Part shown: piece by piece, positions 1-7,035 of the stretch
How the letters are laid out: each line of letters opens with the position of its first letter
Numbering within the stretch: position 1 is the first letter of the stretch
Assembly: GCA_937884635.1 (NCBI GenBank)
Contig: CALGBW010000028.1
Coordinates: 1 to 23,495, forward strand
Reading direction: 5' to 3'
From: an uncultured Chlamydiaceae bacterium
GTDB taxonomy: Bacteria > Chlamydiota > Chlamydiia > Chlamydiales > Chlamydiaceae
DNA: 23,495 bases
Notes under the pieces: model-generated
The model's database searches: none
What the model saw: the letters and a program-made list of their open reading frames with translations, nothing else
What the model was told of the DNA's origin: nothing
Position numbers and translations under genes: made by a program

Positions 1-297
1 CTCTGTCACTCCAAGGGCAAAAGCAAAGCGCTTCCATAAATCAATATGATTAGGATATCCGTTCTCTTCATCCATTAGATTTTCTAACAATAATTTCCTA
101 GCAGGGAGGTGATCGCAACGGCTATGAAGCGCAGATAAATAGCGAGGAAATGCTTTGATATGCAAGTAATAATCTTTTGCATACGCCTGTAACTGCTCTT
201 TAGTTAATTCCCCTTTAGACCATTTCACATAAAATGGGTGGTTAAGCATATGGCGTTTCTGAATGTTTTGATCAATCTCATCTAAGTAAAAAACCAT
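1..297 (-). CDS. cadd: CADD-family (PqqC-like) protein, pABA synthesis; 3' end cut by window edge
   Basis: The first 99 residues are visible and the C-terminal part lies outside the window. I translated this by hand from the ATG at 297. The residues HPFYVKWSKGELTKEQLQAY and the later MDEENGYPNHIDLW match my memory of Chlamydia protein associating with death domains (CADD, CT610). It is a helical-bundle di-metal oxygenase-like enzyme known to supply p-aminobenzoate for folate in place of PabABC. E78 and H84 fit two of the metal ligands. Y23 fits the tyrosine (Tyr27 in C. trachomatis) reported to be sacrificed as the source of the pABA ring; that numbering is from memory. A strong Shine-Dalgarno sequence (AGGAGG, plus-strand 306-311) sits 8 bases upstream and fixes the start. 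The gene lies 24 bases after the CofE-like gene and is the last visible member of the folate cluster. Confidence 0.9.
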   Translation of the reverse strand, partial: MVFYLDEIDQNIQKRHMLNHPFYVKWSKGELTKEQLQAYAKDYYLHIKAFPRYLSALHSRCDHLPARKLLLENLMDEENGYPNHIDLWKRFAFALGVTE

Positions 298-321
298 AAG
301 GGAAACCTCCTAAATGTTAAA

Positions 322-1047
322 TTATTGTTCCCATGCGATAAGACGTAAAAGAGGACCGTAGAGATCCTCGGATTCTTCTATTCCTAGTAAAGTTAAATCT
401 GCTTGCGTAGTTTGTTTTTGATGAAAAGAGATTTTGGGAGCATCTTCTATTAAGGCTAGCGGCGTGCTCTCATTACCCTCCCCCATACATAACACAGCAG
501 CAACAGACAATGCATCCACAAGATTGACTTGTGTCATTTGCAAAGGCCTCCCAAAACAATCCGGTTTCCCCACATAACTATATAGAGGGGAAAAGCCATA
601 CCAGCATAAACCTATGCCAAGAACTCCACGCCGTCTAGGCGTCGTATGGCTATCCGTAATGATCACTCCCAATTCCTGAACTGCATAACGCGCTTTTAAC
701 CATAACCCTAACGCATTTACAGAAGCGACAAGGTCACGCGGATACAGGACGTAGTGTTTTAAAACATTCGACTCATCAATCCCAGCAGAGGGAATTAACA
801 ACCCACATTTCTTTGTAAGGAAAACACCATGTTGCTCTGAACGCACATAGGCATCTGCTTCCTGTTTAATTAAAGCATCCTTGCTAATCGCGTCTAACGG
901 CACGACAGATCCTTCTGAAAGGCTGATAATCTTAGAAGAAATCGCAAGAATATCTCCCTCTTTAATCTGAGGAAGACTCTCTTCTAAAATAGTAAATAGA
1001 TTGTCGTGAATATGCACCCTACGCGTTTGTATAGGCGTAATTTTCAT
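322..1047 (-). CDS. CofE-like gamma-glutamyl ligase, proposed folylglutamate synthase substitute
   Basis: A 241-residue protein of the coenzyme F420-0:gamma-glutamyl ligase (CofE) family. The N-terminal block GDILAISSKIISLSEGSVV (about residues 31-49) and the later VIITDSHTTPRRRG with GIGLCWYGFSPL (about 129-155) match family blocks that bind nucleotide, metal and substrate. Chlamydiae do not make F420, and the gene sits between folA and the CADD gene. The published comparative-genomics proposal is that this protein (CT611 in C. trachomatis) replaces FolC and adds glutamate to dihydropteroate or folates. Here that role is inferred from context. The ATG at 1047 lies inside the 3' end of folA (29-base overlap) and has no clear Shine-Dalgarno sequence, so translation is probably coupled to folA. 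Confidence 0.8.
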   Translation of the reverse strand: MKITPIQTRRVHIHDNLFTILEESLPQIKEGDILAISSKIISLSEGSVVPLDAISKDALIKQEADAYVRSEQHGVFLTKKCGLLIPSAGIDESNVLKHYVLYPRDLVASVNALGLWLKARYAVQELGVIITDSHTTPRRRGVLGIGLCWYGFSPLYSYVGKPDCFGRPLQMTQVNLVDALSVAAVLCMGEGNESTPLALIEDAPKISFHQKQTTQADLTLLGIEESEDLYGPLLRLIAWEQ

Positions 1048-1552
1048 AGAAATGAATACTAAATTCGTTACAGTCTTTTATAATACTCCGCTTCCACCCC
1101 TGAAGGGCTTCTAAGGGAAATGTTGTATCCCCGGTATAACAGGATTTCATTATCGTTAAATAACAAGAACCTACACGCCCCTGAGAGAAAAATAGGCGGT
1201 ATAACATACCACCACCAATTAAAAAAACTTTTCCCTGTAAGGGAATCTGATCAAATTCCTCTAAAGAAGAAACCCAATGACCCTCCCGTTGTTTTTTATC
1301 TCGAGAAAAAACAATCAACTCCTGTTGTTGTTTATATCGATCCGGTAAGGTCTCAAACGTTTTTCTCCCTACAATTAAAGGGCTTCCTGCTACCGTTTGA
1401 GCGAAGAAGCTCCGATCCTCTTCACAGTCCCACGGTAAATGCCCTTTATCTCCTATAATCCCCGAAGGATCACTCGCGGCAATTGCACAAATCTTATACG
1501 TCAACTCCAAACCACGCTGTTGCTGATAATGCCTCTTGATGCATCCGCACAT
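1019..1552 (-). CDS. folA: Dihydrofolate reductase
   Basis: DHFR reduces dihydrofolate to tetrahydrofolate with NADPH in the cytosol. The family signature is clear: IAASDPSGIIGDKGHLPWD near the N-terminus with an acidic residue a few positions on, VGRKTFETLP (cofactor-binding region) and FLIGGGMLYRLF (glycine pair before the last strands). The ATG at 1552 gives 177 residues and overlaps folKP by 59 bases, but it has no good Shine-Dalgarno sequence. The DHFR core starts only at about residue 20. TTG codons at residues 15 and 17, near the folKP stop, are alternative starts, so the N-terminus is uncertain. Because ThyX rather than ThyA makes dTMP in this organism, thymidylate synthesis does not generate dihydrofolate. 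The main job of this enzyme should be to reduce newly made dihydrofolate. Confidence 0.93.
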   Translation of the reverse strand: MCGCIKRHYQQQRGLELTYKICAIAASDPSGIIGDKGHLPWDCEEDRSFFAQTVAGSPLIVGRKTFETLPDRYKQQQELIVFSRDKKQREGHWVSSLEEFDQIPLQGKVFLIGGGMLYRLFFSQGRVGSCYLTIMKSCYTGDTTFPLEALQGWKRSIIKDCNEFSIHFYENYAYTNA

Positions 1553-2831
1553 TATGTACGCGGAGAAACTCTATGCCTTTTTCCTGTAATAAAACTGACA
1601 TCCCTACAGTTTCTAAATCACGATGCTGTGTTTGCTCTTTTCCCAGTAAAGTTAAATACGATTTCCTTGAATGCCCGATTAATACACGACATCCTAAATC
1701 TTTTAATCCCTCCGCTCTCTGCATCATTTGCATAGCCTGTGCTGGTGTGGTCCCAAAACCAAGACCAGGGTCTAAAATGATCTGTTCTTGAGCTAATCCC
1801 AGCTGCATGTATGACTCTATTTTACGAGACGCCCATTCTACTATTTGCTCTACAGGAGACTTTGCAAAGGACAAGGTTTCTTTCCTATTAGGAGGGATGG
1901 ATAAGGAATGCATCAGCACAAATTCTAGATGATGATCTCTTGCTAATACAGCCATCTCCTCTGACCCACCAGAAACATCATTAATCCACTTGATAGGATA
2001 GACGGCCAATGCTTTACGAATGACATCAGGATAAAATGTATCTATGGAAACGAGAGGAGCCTCTTGCGGATTCCAGCATTGTGCTAAACGCTCAAGAACA
2101 GGCGCCAACCTATTCCATTCCTCCTCCGGTGATAGCAATCTCGGAATACGTGGGTTCGTGGCTTGCGCCCCTAGATCAATAACAGAAGCACCTTCAGCCA
2201 CTAAACGCTTTGCATGTTCAACAGCACAATCTGCTTGTAAGTATAAGCCTCCATCAGACATCGAGTTATCTGTAATATTCACAATCCCAACAATCTGTGT
2301 ATAGGGTGGCAATCCCCGTTGCACACTACCAGGAGATAAGGGGAATAAAGCAGAAAGCTCTGTAAATGTTTTCCCATAGTAAGGAGAGTCTTTTTTCGGA
2401 TACACCCTATCAGGGCAAAGAGCCGCAATGAGAGCTAAAAAAAAAGGCCGGGACAATAACCCTTGATGCGGAAGGATAAAAGCCTCTATTTGCGTATCTA
2501 AATCATCATACAGAAGAATATCGATATCAATCGTGCGAGGAGACCAGGGCTGGTGATCCGGTTCTCTTCCCAGACTTCTCTCTATTCGTTGTATTGTCTC
2601 CCCTAAGTCTTTTACAGAAAGATCCGTTTGTCCAATAAGAACCACATTAAGAAAAGGGCGATTCCATTCTTCAGGAGAATTAGGACGTAATAAAGCCTCC
2701 GTTTCTAAAATAACAGAACTTCTTACACAACGAAGGCCCGCTTGTTTTAATGCGGCCATCGCCCGGAATAAATACAAACGCCGGTTACCTAAATTAGATC
2801 CCAAACTTAAACAAACAAAATGAGATGTCAC
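1494..2831 (-). CDS. folKP: Bifunctional HPPK-DHPS (6-hydroxymethyl-dihydropterin pyrophosphokinase and dihydropteroate synthase)
   Basis: Two folate enzymes in one 445-residue chain. The N-terminal part (about 1-160) is FolK: CLSLGSNLGNRRLYLFRAM at the start, then the signature SPRTIDIDILLYDD. The C-terminal part (about 175-445) is FolP: GIVNITDNSMSDGG, GASVIDLGAQATNP, SIDTF, INDVSGG, LDPGLGFGTT and LIGHSRKSYL, which are the pterin- and diphosphate-binding blocks of dihydropteroate synthase. It joins hydroxymethyl-dihydropterin to pABA, the product of the CADD pathway at the end of this cluster. I chose the GTG at 2831 because AAGGAG lies 5 bases upstream. This GTG overlaps the folB stop as GTGA, which suggests translational coupling. 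An upstream in-frame ATG at 2852 lacks such a site. Confidence 0.95.
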   Translation of the reverse strand: MTSHFVCLSLGSNLGNRRLYLFRAMAALKQAGLRCVRSSVILETEALLRPNSPEEWNRPFLNVVLIGQTDLSVKDLGETIQRIERSLGREPDHQPWSPRTIDIDILLYDDLDTQIEAFILPHQGLLSRPFFLALIAALCPDRVYPKKDSPYYGKTFTELSALFPLSPGSVQRGLPPYTQIVGIVNITDNSMSDGGLYLQADCAVEHAKRLVAEGASVIDLGAQATNPRIPRLLSPEEEWNRLAPVLERLAQCWNPQEAPLVSIDTFYPDVIRKALAVYPIKWINDVSGGSEEMAVLARDHHLEFVLMHSLSIPPNRKETLSFAKSPVEQIVEWASRKIESYMQLGLAQEQIILDPGLGFGTTPAQAMQMMQRAEGLKDLGCRVLIGHSRKSYLTLLGKEQTQHRDLETVGMSVLLQEKGIEFLRVHNVRMHQEALSATAWFGVDV

Positions 2832-3196
2832 AATAACTCCTTGATAATGCAAAAGCTTACGGGAGATAACAGATTTGGTTTAGGGGGATGCTCTTTACTG
2901 ATAACAAGCTCTACCTTAGAAACCTTACCAGTCAAAATAGGGTACAGCTGATCCATAACCCGTTTTGCCAAATGCTCCAATAAACAACACGGCTGGAAGG
3001 TGATGACTTCCTCTACATAAGACAGTAATGACGAGTAACAAATGCCACCATCTAAACTATCTGTACGACAAGCCAAAGGTTCCTGAGAAAAAGAGAGTGT
3101 GATAGAAACGAGAAGCGACTGTTTGTTTCGTCGCTCCTCTTCCGAGACCCCTAAATGAGCCCAAACACGATAATCGCGAATAATAAGTTGATACGT
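2828..3196 (-). CDS. folB: Dihydroneopterin aldolase, without a canonical start codon
   Basis: Translating back from the stop at 2828 gives a FolB/FolX-type protein whose conserved N-terminus reads YQLIIRDYRVWAHLGVSEEE, followed by the usual SLLVSITLSF strand. FolB cleaves dihydroneopterin to hydroxymethyl-dihydropterin for FolK, encoded by the next gene. The frame runs open back to the rpoD stop (TAA at 3215-3217, same frame), but the stretch 3077-3214 contains no ATG, GTG or TTG. The first such codon is a TTG at 3076, which would delete about 40 conserved residues. The ACG at 3194-3196 sits where a FolB start is expected, with a weak AGGTG 11 bases upstream; ATA (3214) and ATT (3184, 3181) are other options. 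I report the ACG start as a best guess (122 residues). The product is secure; the start is not. Confidence 0.8.
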   Translation of the reverse strand, partial: TYQLIIRDYRVWAHLGVSEEERRNKQSLLVSITLSFSQEPLACRTDSLDGGICYSSLLSYVEEVITFQPCCLLEHLAKRVMDQLYPILTGKVSKVELVISKEHPPKPNLLSPVSFCIIKELL

Positions 3197-3214
3197 TTCT
3201 GCGGGAACACCTAT

Positions 3215-4930
3215 TTATTTTTTGACGCTTTTCCCTTTTGATGGGCCTACTTTTTCCTCTTCTAAGAGATCTAAGAAGGCTCGTAATTGCTTGGACCGAA
3301 TCGGGTGTCGCATTTTACGTAGCGCTTTCGCCTCAATCTGACGAATCCGTTCGCGAGTAACGTTAAAAGCAGACCCCACTTCTTCCAGAGTTTTTGGTTT
3401 ACCGTCTAATAAGCCAAATCGATGAATCAAAACAAACCGCTCCCGGTCCGTTAAGGTTTTTAATACCTCTTTCATCTTATCTTTCAACATGGAGTAGCCT
3501 GTTGCTTCTGCTGGAGATTCGACCCCTGTATCCTCTAAGAAATCACCAAAGGAGCTCTCTCCGCCCTCTCCCACTTCCGCTTGCAGTGAAATCGGATGCT
3601 GCGCAATTTTGTAAATCTCACGCACACGCTCTGGAGTCAGCCCTAGTTCCTCCCCCAACTCTTCTGGGGTAGGCTCTTTCCCTGTCTCCATCATTAATTT
3701 TTTTGCTCCACGTAGAACCTTATTGATCGTCTCGATCATATGCACAGGTATACGAATCGTTCGTGCCTGATCTGCGATCGCCCGCGTTACAGCCTGACGG
3801 ATCCACCAAGTGGCATACGTGGAAAACTTATATCCCCGACGATACTCAAATTTTTCTACGGCTTTCATCAAGCCCATGTTCCCTTCTTGAATCAAATCCA
3901 AAAAGGACAAACCTCGATTGGTATATTTCTTCGCAATAGAGATCACCAAACGTAAGTTGGACTCCACCATCTCTTTCTTTGCTTCCTGGCTTTTATCCAT
4001 CCACCGCTGAAGCATACGAACGTCTTTCTTAAATTCTTCTAACGTTCTTCCCGCTGCGACCTCTCGCTTGTGCAGCTTACGTTTAGCAGCATCTAACTTG
4101 GCAGCGGCAAACTTATTTCTTTCAGCACGGACTTTAAGATCATTAATCTGTTGTTCCAGTTGCAGAAAAGAATCGTATGCTTTGAATACAACCTCTCCGA
4201 AATCTTCTGTCACATTATGCCGACAGTGAAAACATCGTAAATAGGCTTGCGTACGAATCCGACACTTCTCTAAATCATCGTTGAGCTTAGTAACTTCCGC
4301 CTTTGTAAGATTCGGTTGCTTTAAAGCCAAAAGAAGTGTTTCCAGATACACATCTTCTTCTTTAAGAAGGGCAATTAATTTAGGTAAAAGTTTGAGGAAA
4401 TGATTTTTATCCTCTACCTCTTTTTCAGAAATAATTTTATCAAATCTTTCTTTACCGTTAATCAAATACTGCGCGATAGAAATCGCTTCTTTTGTTGAGT
4501 AACGGAAACGCAAAATAATCCGTTCTATCTGGATTTGTGCTTTCTCAATACGTTTTGATATCTCTACTTCTTCTTCACGAGTAAGCAAAGGCACTGTACC
4601 CATTTCTTTCAGGTACATTCTTACTGGGTCGTCAGGGGTCCCTTCTGTACGTTTAGCTAATCCCTCTAACTCCTTAGCCTCTTTTTTTCTTTCTCGTTGT
4701 CTTTCAACATCAGCCTGGTTAAGAACTTGAACGTCCATACCAGCTAGGAAAATCAATACCTGATCAATTTGCTCTGGAGTATCAAAAGACATAGGAAGAA
4801 TTTCATTAATTTCTTCGTATGTGATAAATCCTTGATCTTTCGCGATCGAGACAAGTTCTTCTAATTTTTTTTGAATCTCTTCTTCTTGAAAAGCTTCTTC
4901 AGCTGGACTAGTTTGTGTATTCATGCGCAC
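3215..4930 (-). CDS. rpoD: Primary RNA polymerase sigma factor (sigma-66, RpoD)
   Basis: The housekeeping sigma-70-family factor that directs RNA polymerase to most chlamydial promoters. The 571-residue length is that of chlamydial sigma-66. Region 1.1 is in the first 80 residues and region 1.2 is around DDPVRMYLKEMGTVPLLTRE (about 99-118), followed by a charged non-conserved region that contains CFHCRHN. Region 2 includes SFLDLIQEGNMGLMKAVEKF and FSTYATWWIRQAVTRAIADQ. Region 4 ends with the helix-turn-helix FNVTRERIRQIEAKALRKM. The 571-residue form starts at GTG 4930; an ATG lies two codons further in (4924). Neither has a clear Shine-Dalgarno sequence. folB follows directly in the same frame, so the sigma factor and the folate genes are probably cotranscribed. 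Confidence 0.97.
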   Translation of the reverse strand: MRMNTQTSPAEEAFQEEEIQKKLEELVSIAKDQGFITYEEINEILPMSFDTPEQIDQVLIFLAGMDVQVLNQADVERQRERKKEAKELEGLAKRTEGTPDDPVRMYLKEMGTVPLLTREEEVEISKRIEKAQIQIERIILRFRYSTKEAISIAQYLINGKERFDKIISEKEVEDKNHFLKLLPKLIALLKEEDVYLETLLLALKQPNLTKAEVTKLNDDLEKCRIRTQAYLRCFHCRHNVTEDFGEVVFKAYDSFLQLEQQINDLKVRAERNKFAAAKLDAAKRKLHKREVAAGRTLEEFKKDVRMLQRWMDKSQEAKKEMVESNLRLVISIAKKYTNRGLSFLDLIQEGNMGLMKAVEKFEYRRGYKFSTYATWWIRQAVTRAIADQARTIRIPVHMIETINKVLRGAKKLMMETGKEPTPEELGEELGLTPERVREIYKIAQHPISLQAEVGEGGESSFGDFLEDTGVESPAEATGYSMLKDKMKEVLKTLTDRERFVLIHRFGLLDGKPKTLEEVGSAFNVTRERIRQIEAKALRKMRHPIRSKQLRAFLDLLEEEKVGPSKGKSVKK

Positions 4931-5028
4931 TAATTTATAGATTCTAGCGAAAAAATAGATTCTTTCTTTCTCGTGAAAGTTTAGCCAAAGAGTGATAGGA
5001 AAGCCAGAGATTTTTGGGAGTTAGGATC

Positions 5029-6222
5029 TCAACTAAAAGAATGCGAAACTTCTTCTATCCGTTCGGGATATAAAACCCCGATGATATGATCATATAGAGG
5101 TCCCTTCCTTAATAAAGTAAGGCAGTAATAAAAAGAAATCTGCCCATATAATTTTGTTTTGGCTATCAATTTCCCGGATCTCTCCTCTGAGTGATCATGT
5201 AAAAGAGATTGTTTCCACTGGTGTACTCCAGAAATAATCACACCCCCTTCAACAAAATCTTCCACACCATATCCAGTCCAATCCTTAAACAGCGTATTTC
5301 CAAAAATAGGCCGCTGCGATTGCGGTGCATAAATAAACAGCATGCCACAATCCTCTTCGCGTAAACCATCAAACAATTGTCGATAAGCCAAGGAGTGATT
5401 ATGGATAGGTAAACTCGAAGCAAGACTGAGATTTGCCATTAATGGCACTGCGATCTCTGTGTTTTCTATACGAGAAGCGATTTTTTTTAACTCTGATGAT
5501 AAGCGATAAGGTAGTTCCTTAGGGATGAGTCGTTGTTGAGGAAAACTCTCCGCTACATTGGTTTCCAACTGCAGCAAATTCTTAATCTCCCCCATGAGCT
5601 CTTGGACTTTAACCTCTAGCTTAACAATATAAGCCTGGCGTTTATCTAACATACTATGTTGTTCTGCAAAGGTCGCTTGATACTCATTGTTTAACGCCTG
5701 TTGATAGGTTAATGCGTCCTTTAACTCTTGCCTTACTTGTACAAGCTCTTTGGTGGTTTGTTCCTGTTCTGTAGACAAACTCTCCACTTGTAAAAGCAAA
5801 CGAGCATTTTCTTCCTTATATTGGGTGGCAGTTCGCTCCCACTGTTGCGACTCCGCCTTCGCTTTAATAAACGCTTCTCGTGTTCGCAACAATTGTTTAA
5901 GAAAGTCTTGATTTTGCTGTTGCACCTGCTCATTCTTTTGCTGACATTTATCCACAGTCTCACGAAAAGTGCGCAAATTTTCGTCATTATCGGTGAGCTC
6001 GCGGATTTTAGATTGAATCAACTGATTCGCTACAACACGCAATTGTTTTTCCCGGCGGTCTGTGGCCAATAACCAACAGCCAATAGCTAAAAAAGGAACA
6101 AGAAAATAACCATATTTTTTTTGTTCTTCGGAGAGAAAACAGAGAAATACACAAGGGAAAACAAGCATCATCAAGAAGAAAAGAGTCTCATATGCATTCA
6201 AAAAACAACGCTTCATGCTCAT
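5029..6222 (-). CDS. Membrane-anchored coiled-coil protein with a PAS-like C-terminal domain
   Basis: A 397-residue protein upstream of rpoD; position suggests it is the CT616-type hypothetical. Two hydrophobic segments (about 13-31 and 37-54) form a hairpin anchor. A long Gln/Glu/Lys-rich region (about 60-220) has the heptad look of a coiled coil. The C-terminal 105 residues read like a degenerate PAS fold: RPIFGNTLFKDWTGYGVEDF resembles the PAS core block (N...F...TGY..ED), and the end GPLYDHIIGVLYPE resembles the final strands. No histidine-kinase, HAMP or GGDEF motif is visible. A Shine-Dalgarno sequence (AAGGAT) 9 to 10 bases before the ATG supports the start. It could be a sensor remnant or a structural protein. 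The function is unknown and the PAS call is by eye only. Confidence 0.8.
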   Translation of the reverse strand: MSMKRCFLNAYETLFFLMMLVFPCVFLCFLSEEQKKYGYFLVPFLAIGCWLLATDRREKQLRVVANQLIQSKIRELTDNDENLRTFRETVDKCQQKNEQVQQQNQDFLKQLLRTREAFIKAKAESQQWERTATQYKEENARLLLQVESLSTEQEQTTKELVQVRQELKDALTYQQALNNEYQATFAEQHSMLDKRQAYIVKLEVKVQELMGEIKNLLQLETNVAESFPQQRLIPKELPYRLSSELKKIASRIENTEIAVPLMANLSLASSLPIHNHSLAYRQLFDGLREEDCGMLFIYAPQSQRPIFGNTLFKDWTGYGVEDFVEGGVIISGVHQWKQSLLHDHSEERSGKLIAKTKLYGQISFYYCLTLLRKGPLYDHIIGVLYPERIEEVSHSFS

Positions 6223-6648
6223 ATGAAACCATCCTTATTGTCGTAATGGAAAAACTTTTCACAAATCGCAAAAAAGTTTTTACAAAACACCTTCCCTTTT
6301 ATAAAAATTTATAACGAAATATACTTTGATAAGCCAGATATTTTTAAATGAATTTATAACAAGTTAATTGCTTTATATAAACGTTAGCAATTCTTCTAGT
6401 TTGTTGGGATCTATTTTATTAAACATTTTTATCAGATCAGATCAAAACTCATTTCTAAGCAAAGTATTATTAAAATCTCTTTCCAAGAAAGATCTCCTGA
6501 AATAGAATGCTCTTAGCTTTATTTAGTAATTATGATTCTTTTCATAACGTTAAAGCTAAAACCGTGAATTCCGGATGGGCCTGTTAGAGCTTTTTCGGTC
6601 AATTTTGACGGTCTGTCTATGTGAAAATAGCCGGAGTTTGGAGAGACC
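6223..6648. promoter_or_regulatory. Divergent intergenic region between the PAS-like gene and rpsT
   Basis: 426 AT-rich bases without a convincing gene. Promoters for the rpoD-folate unit (leftward) and rpsT (rightward) must lie here or nearby, but I found no -35/-10 pair good enough to name. An inverted repeat AATTGC/GCAATT (6366-6371 and 6387-6392) lies in the middle. Near the rpsT end, a TTGACG (about 6604) lacks a matching -10. GGAGAG just before the ATG at 6649 serves as the rpsT ribosome binding site. Confidence 0.5.
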
Positions 6649-6948
6649 ATGGCACCAAAGAAATCCACGAAAAAAAGCGGCCCACAAAGGAAACCTTCCG
6701 CTCAAAAACGAGTTACTACTTCTCAAAAACGTGCGCTCATTAATCAGAGTTTTAAATCTAGAGCTAAAACAATGATTAAAAAATTTGAAACAGCTTTGAA
6801 ATCTGGAGACCAAGAAAATATTTCTCTCTGCTTGCAAGCTGTATACAGCGTCGCTGATAAGGCCGTGAAACGAGGAATTTTCAAAGCAAATAAAGCGGCT
6901 CGAGTTAAAGCTAGAGCATGCGCAAAAGTGCAAGCAGCACTCGCTTAA
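6649..6948 (+). CDS. rpsT: Small ribosomal subunit protein bS20
   Basis: A 99-residue, strongly basic protein with the S20 pattern: Lys-rich N-terminus (MAPKKSTKKSGPQRKPSAQK), then SQKRALINQSFKSRAKTMIK, and an Ala-rich end NKAARVKARACAKVQAALA. bS20 binds 16S rRNA near the bottom of the 30S body. It is slightly longer than the roughly 87 residues usual in E. coli, mainly in the N-terminal tail. The ATG has GGAGAG immediately upstream. A strong hairpin terminator follows at 6983, so rpsT appears to form its own unit, with recD reached only by read-through or a separate promoter. Confidence 0.96.
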   Translation: MAPKKSTKKSGPQRKPSAQKRVTTSQKRALINQSFKSRAKTMIKKFETALKSGDQENISLCLQAVYSVADKAVKRGIFKANKAARVKARACAKVQAALA

Positions 6949-6982
6949 TCCAGTTGACATTTTTCATGTCTGGAGTAAAAAG

Positions 6983-7012
6983 GCAGTTGTATCAAACAAC
7001 TGCTTTTTTTTT
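6983..7012 (+). terminator. Rho-independent terminator after rpsT
   Basis: GCAGTTGT (6983-6990) pairs perfectly with ACAACTGC (6996-7003) across a 5-base loop, followed by nine T. A weaker hairpin, GACAT/ATGTC, lies between it and the rpsT stop. The recD start is 23 bases downstream. Confidence 0.92.
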
Positions 7013-7035
7013 GGATACAACTCTCCTTGCCAACC

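Noticed and set aside
6366..6392. Inverted repeat AATTGC/GCAATT as an operator
   Set aside because: Only six bases per arm in AT-rich DNA; no promoter nearby that would give it meaning.
6604..6630. TTGACG promoter for rpsT
   Set aside because: No acceptable -10 at 16-18 bases; it may be chance.
7027..7035. TTG start for recD
   Set aside because: The ATG at 7036 begins the protein in a normal way; the TTG adds only three residues and has no ribosome site.
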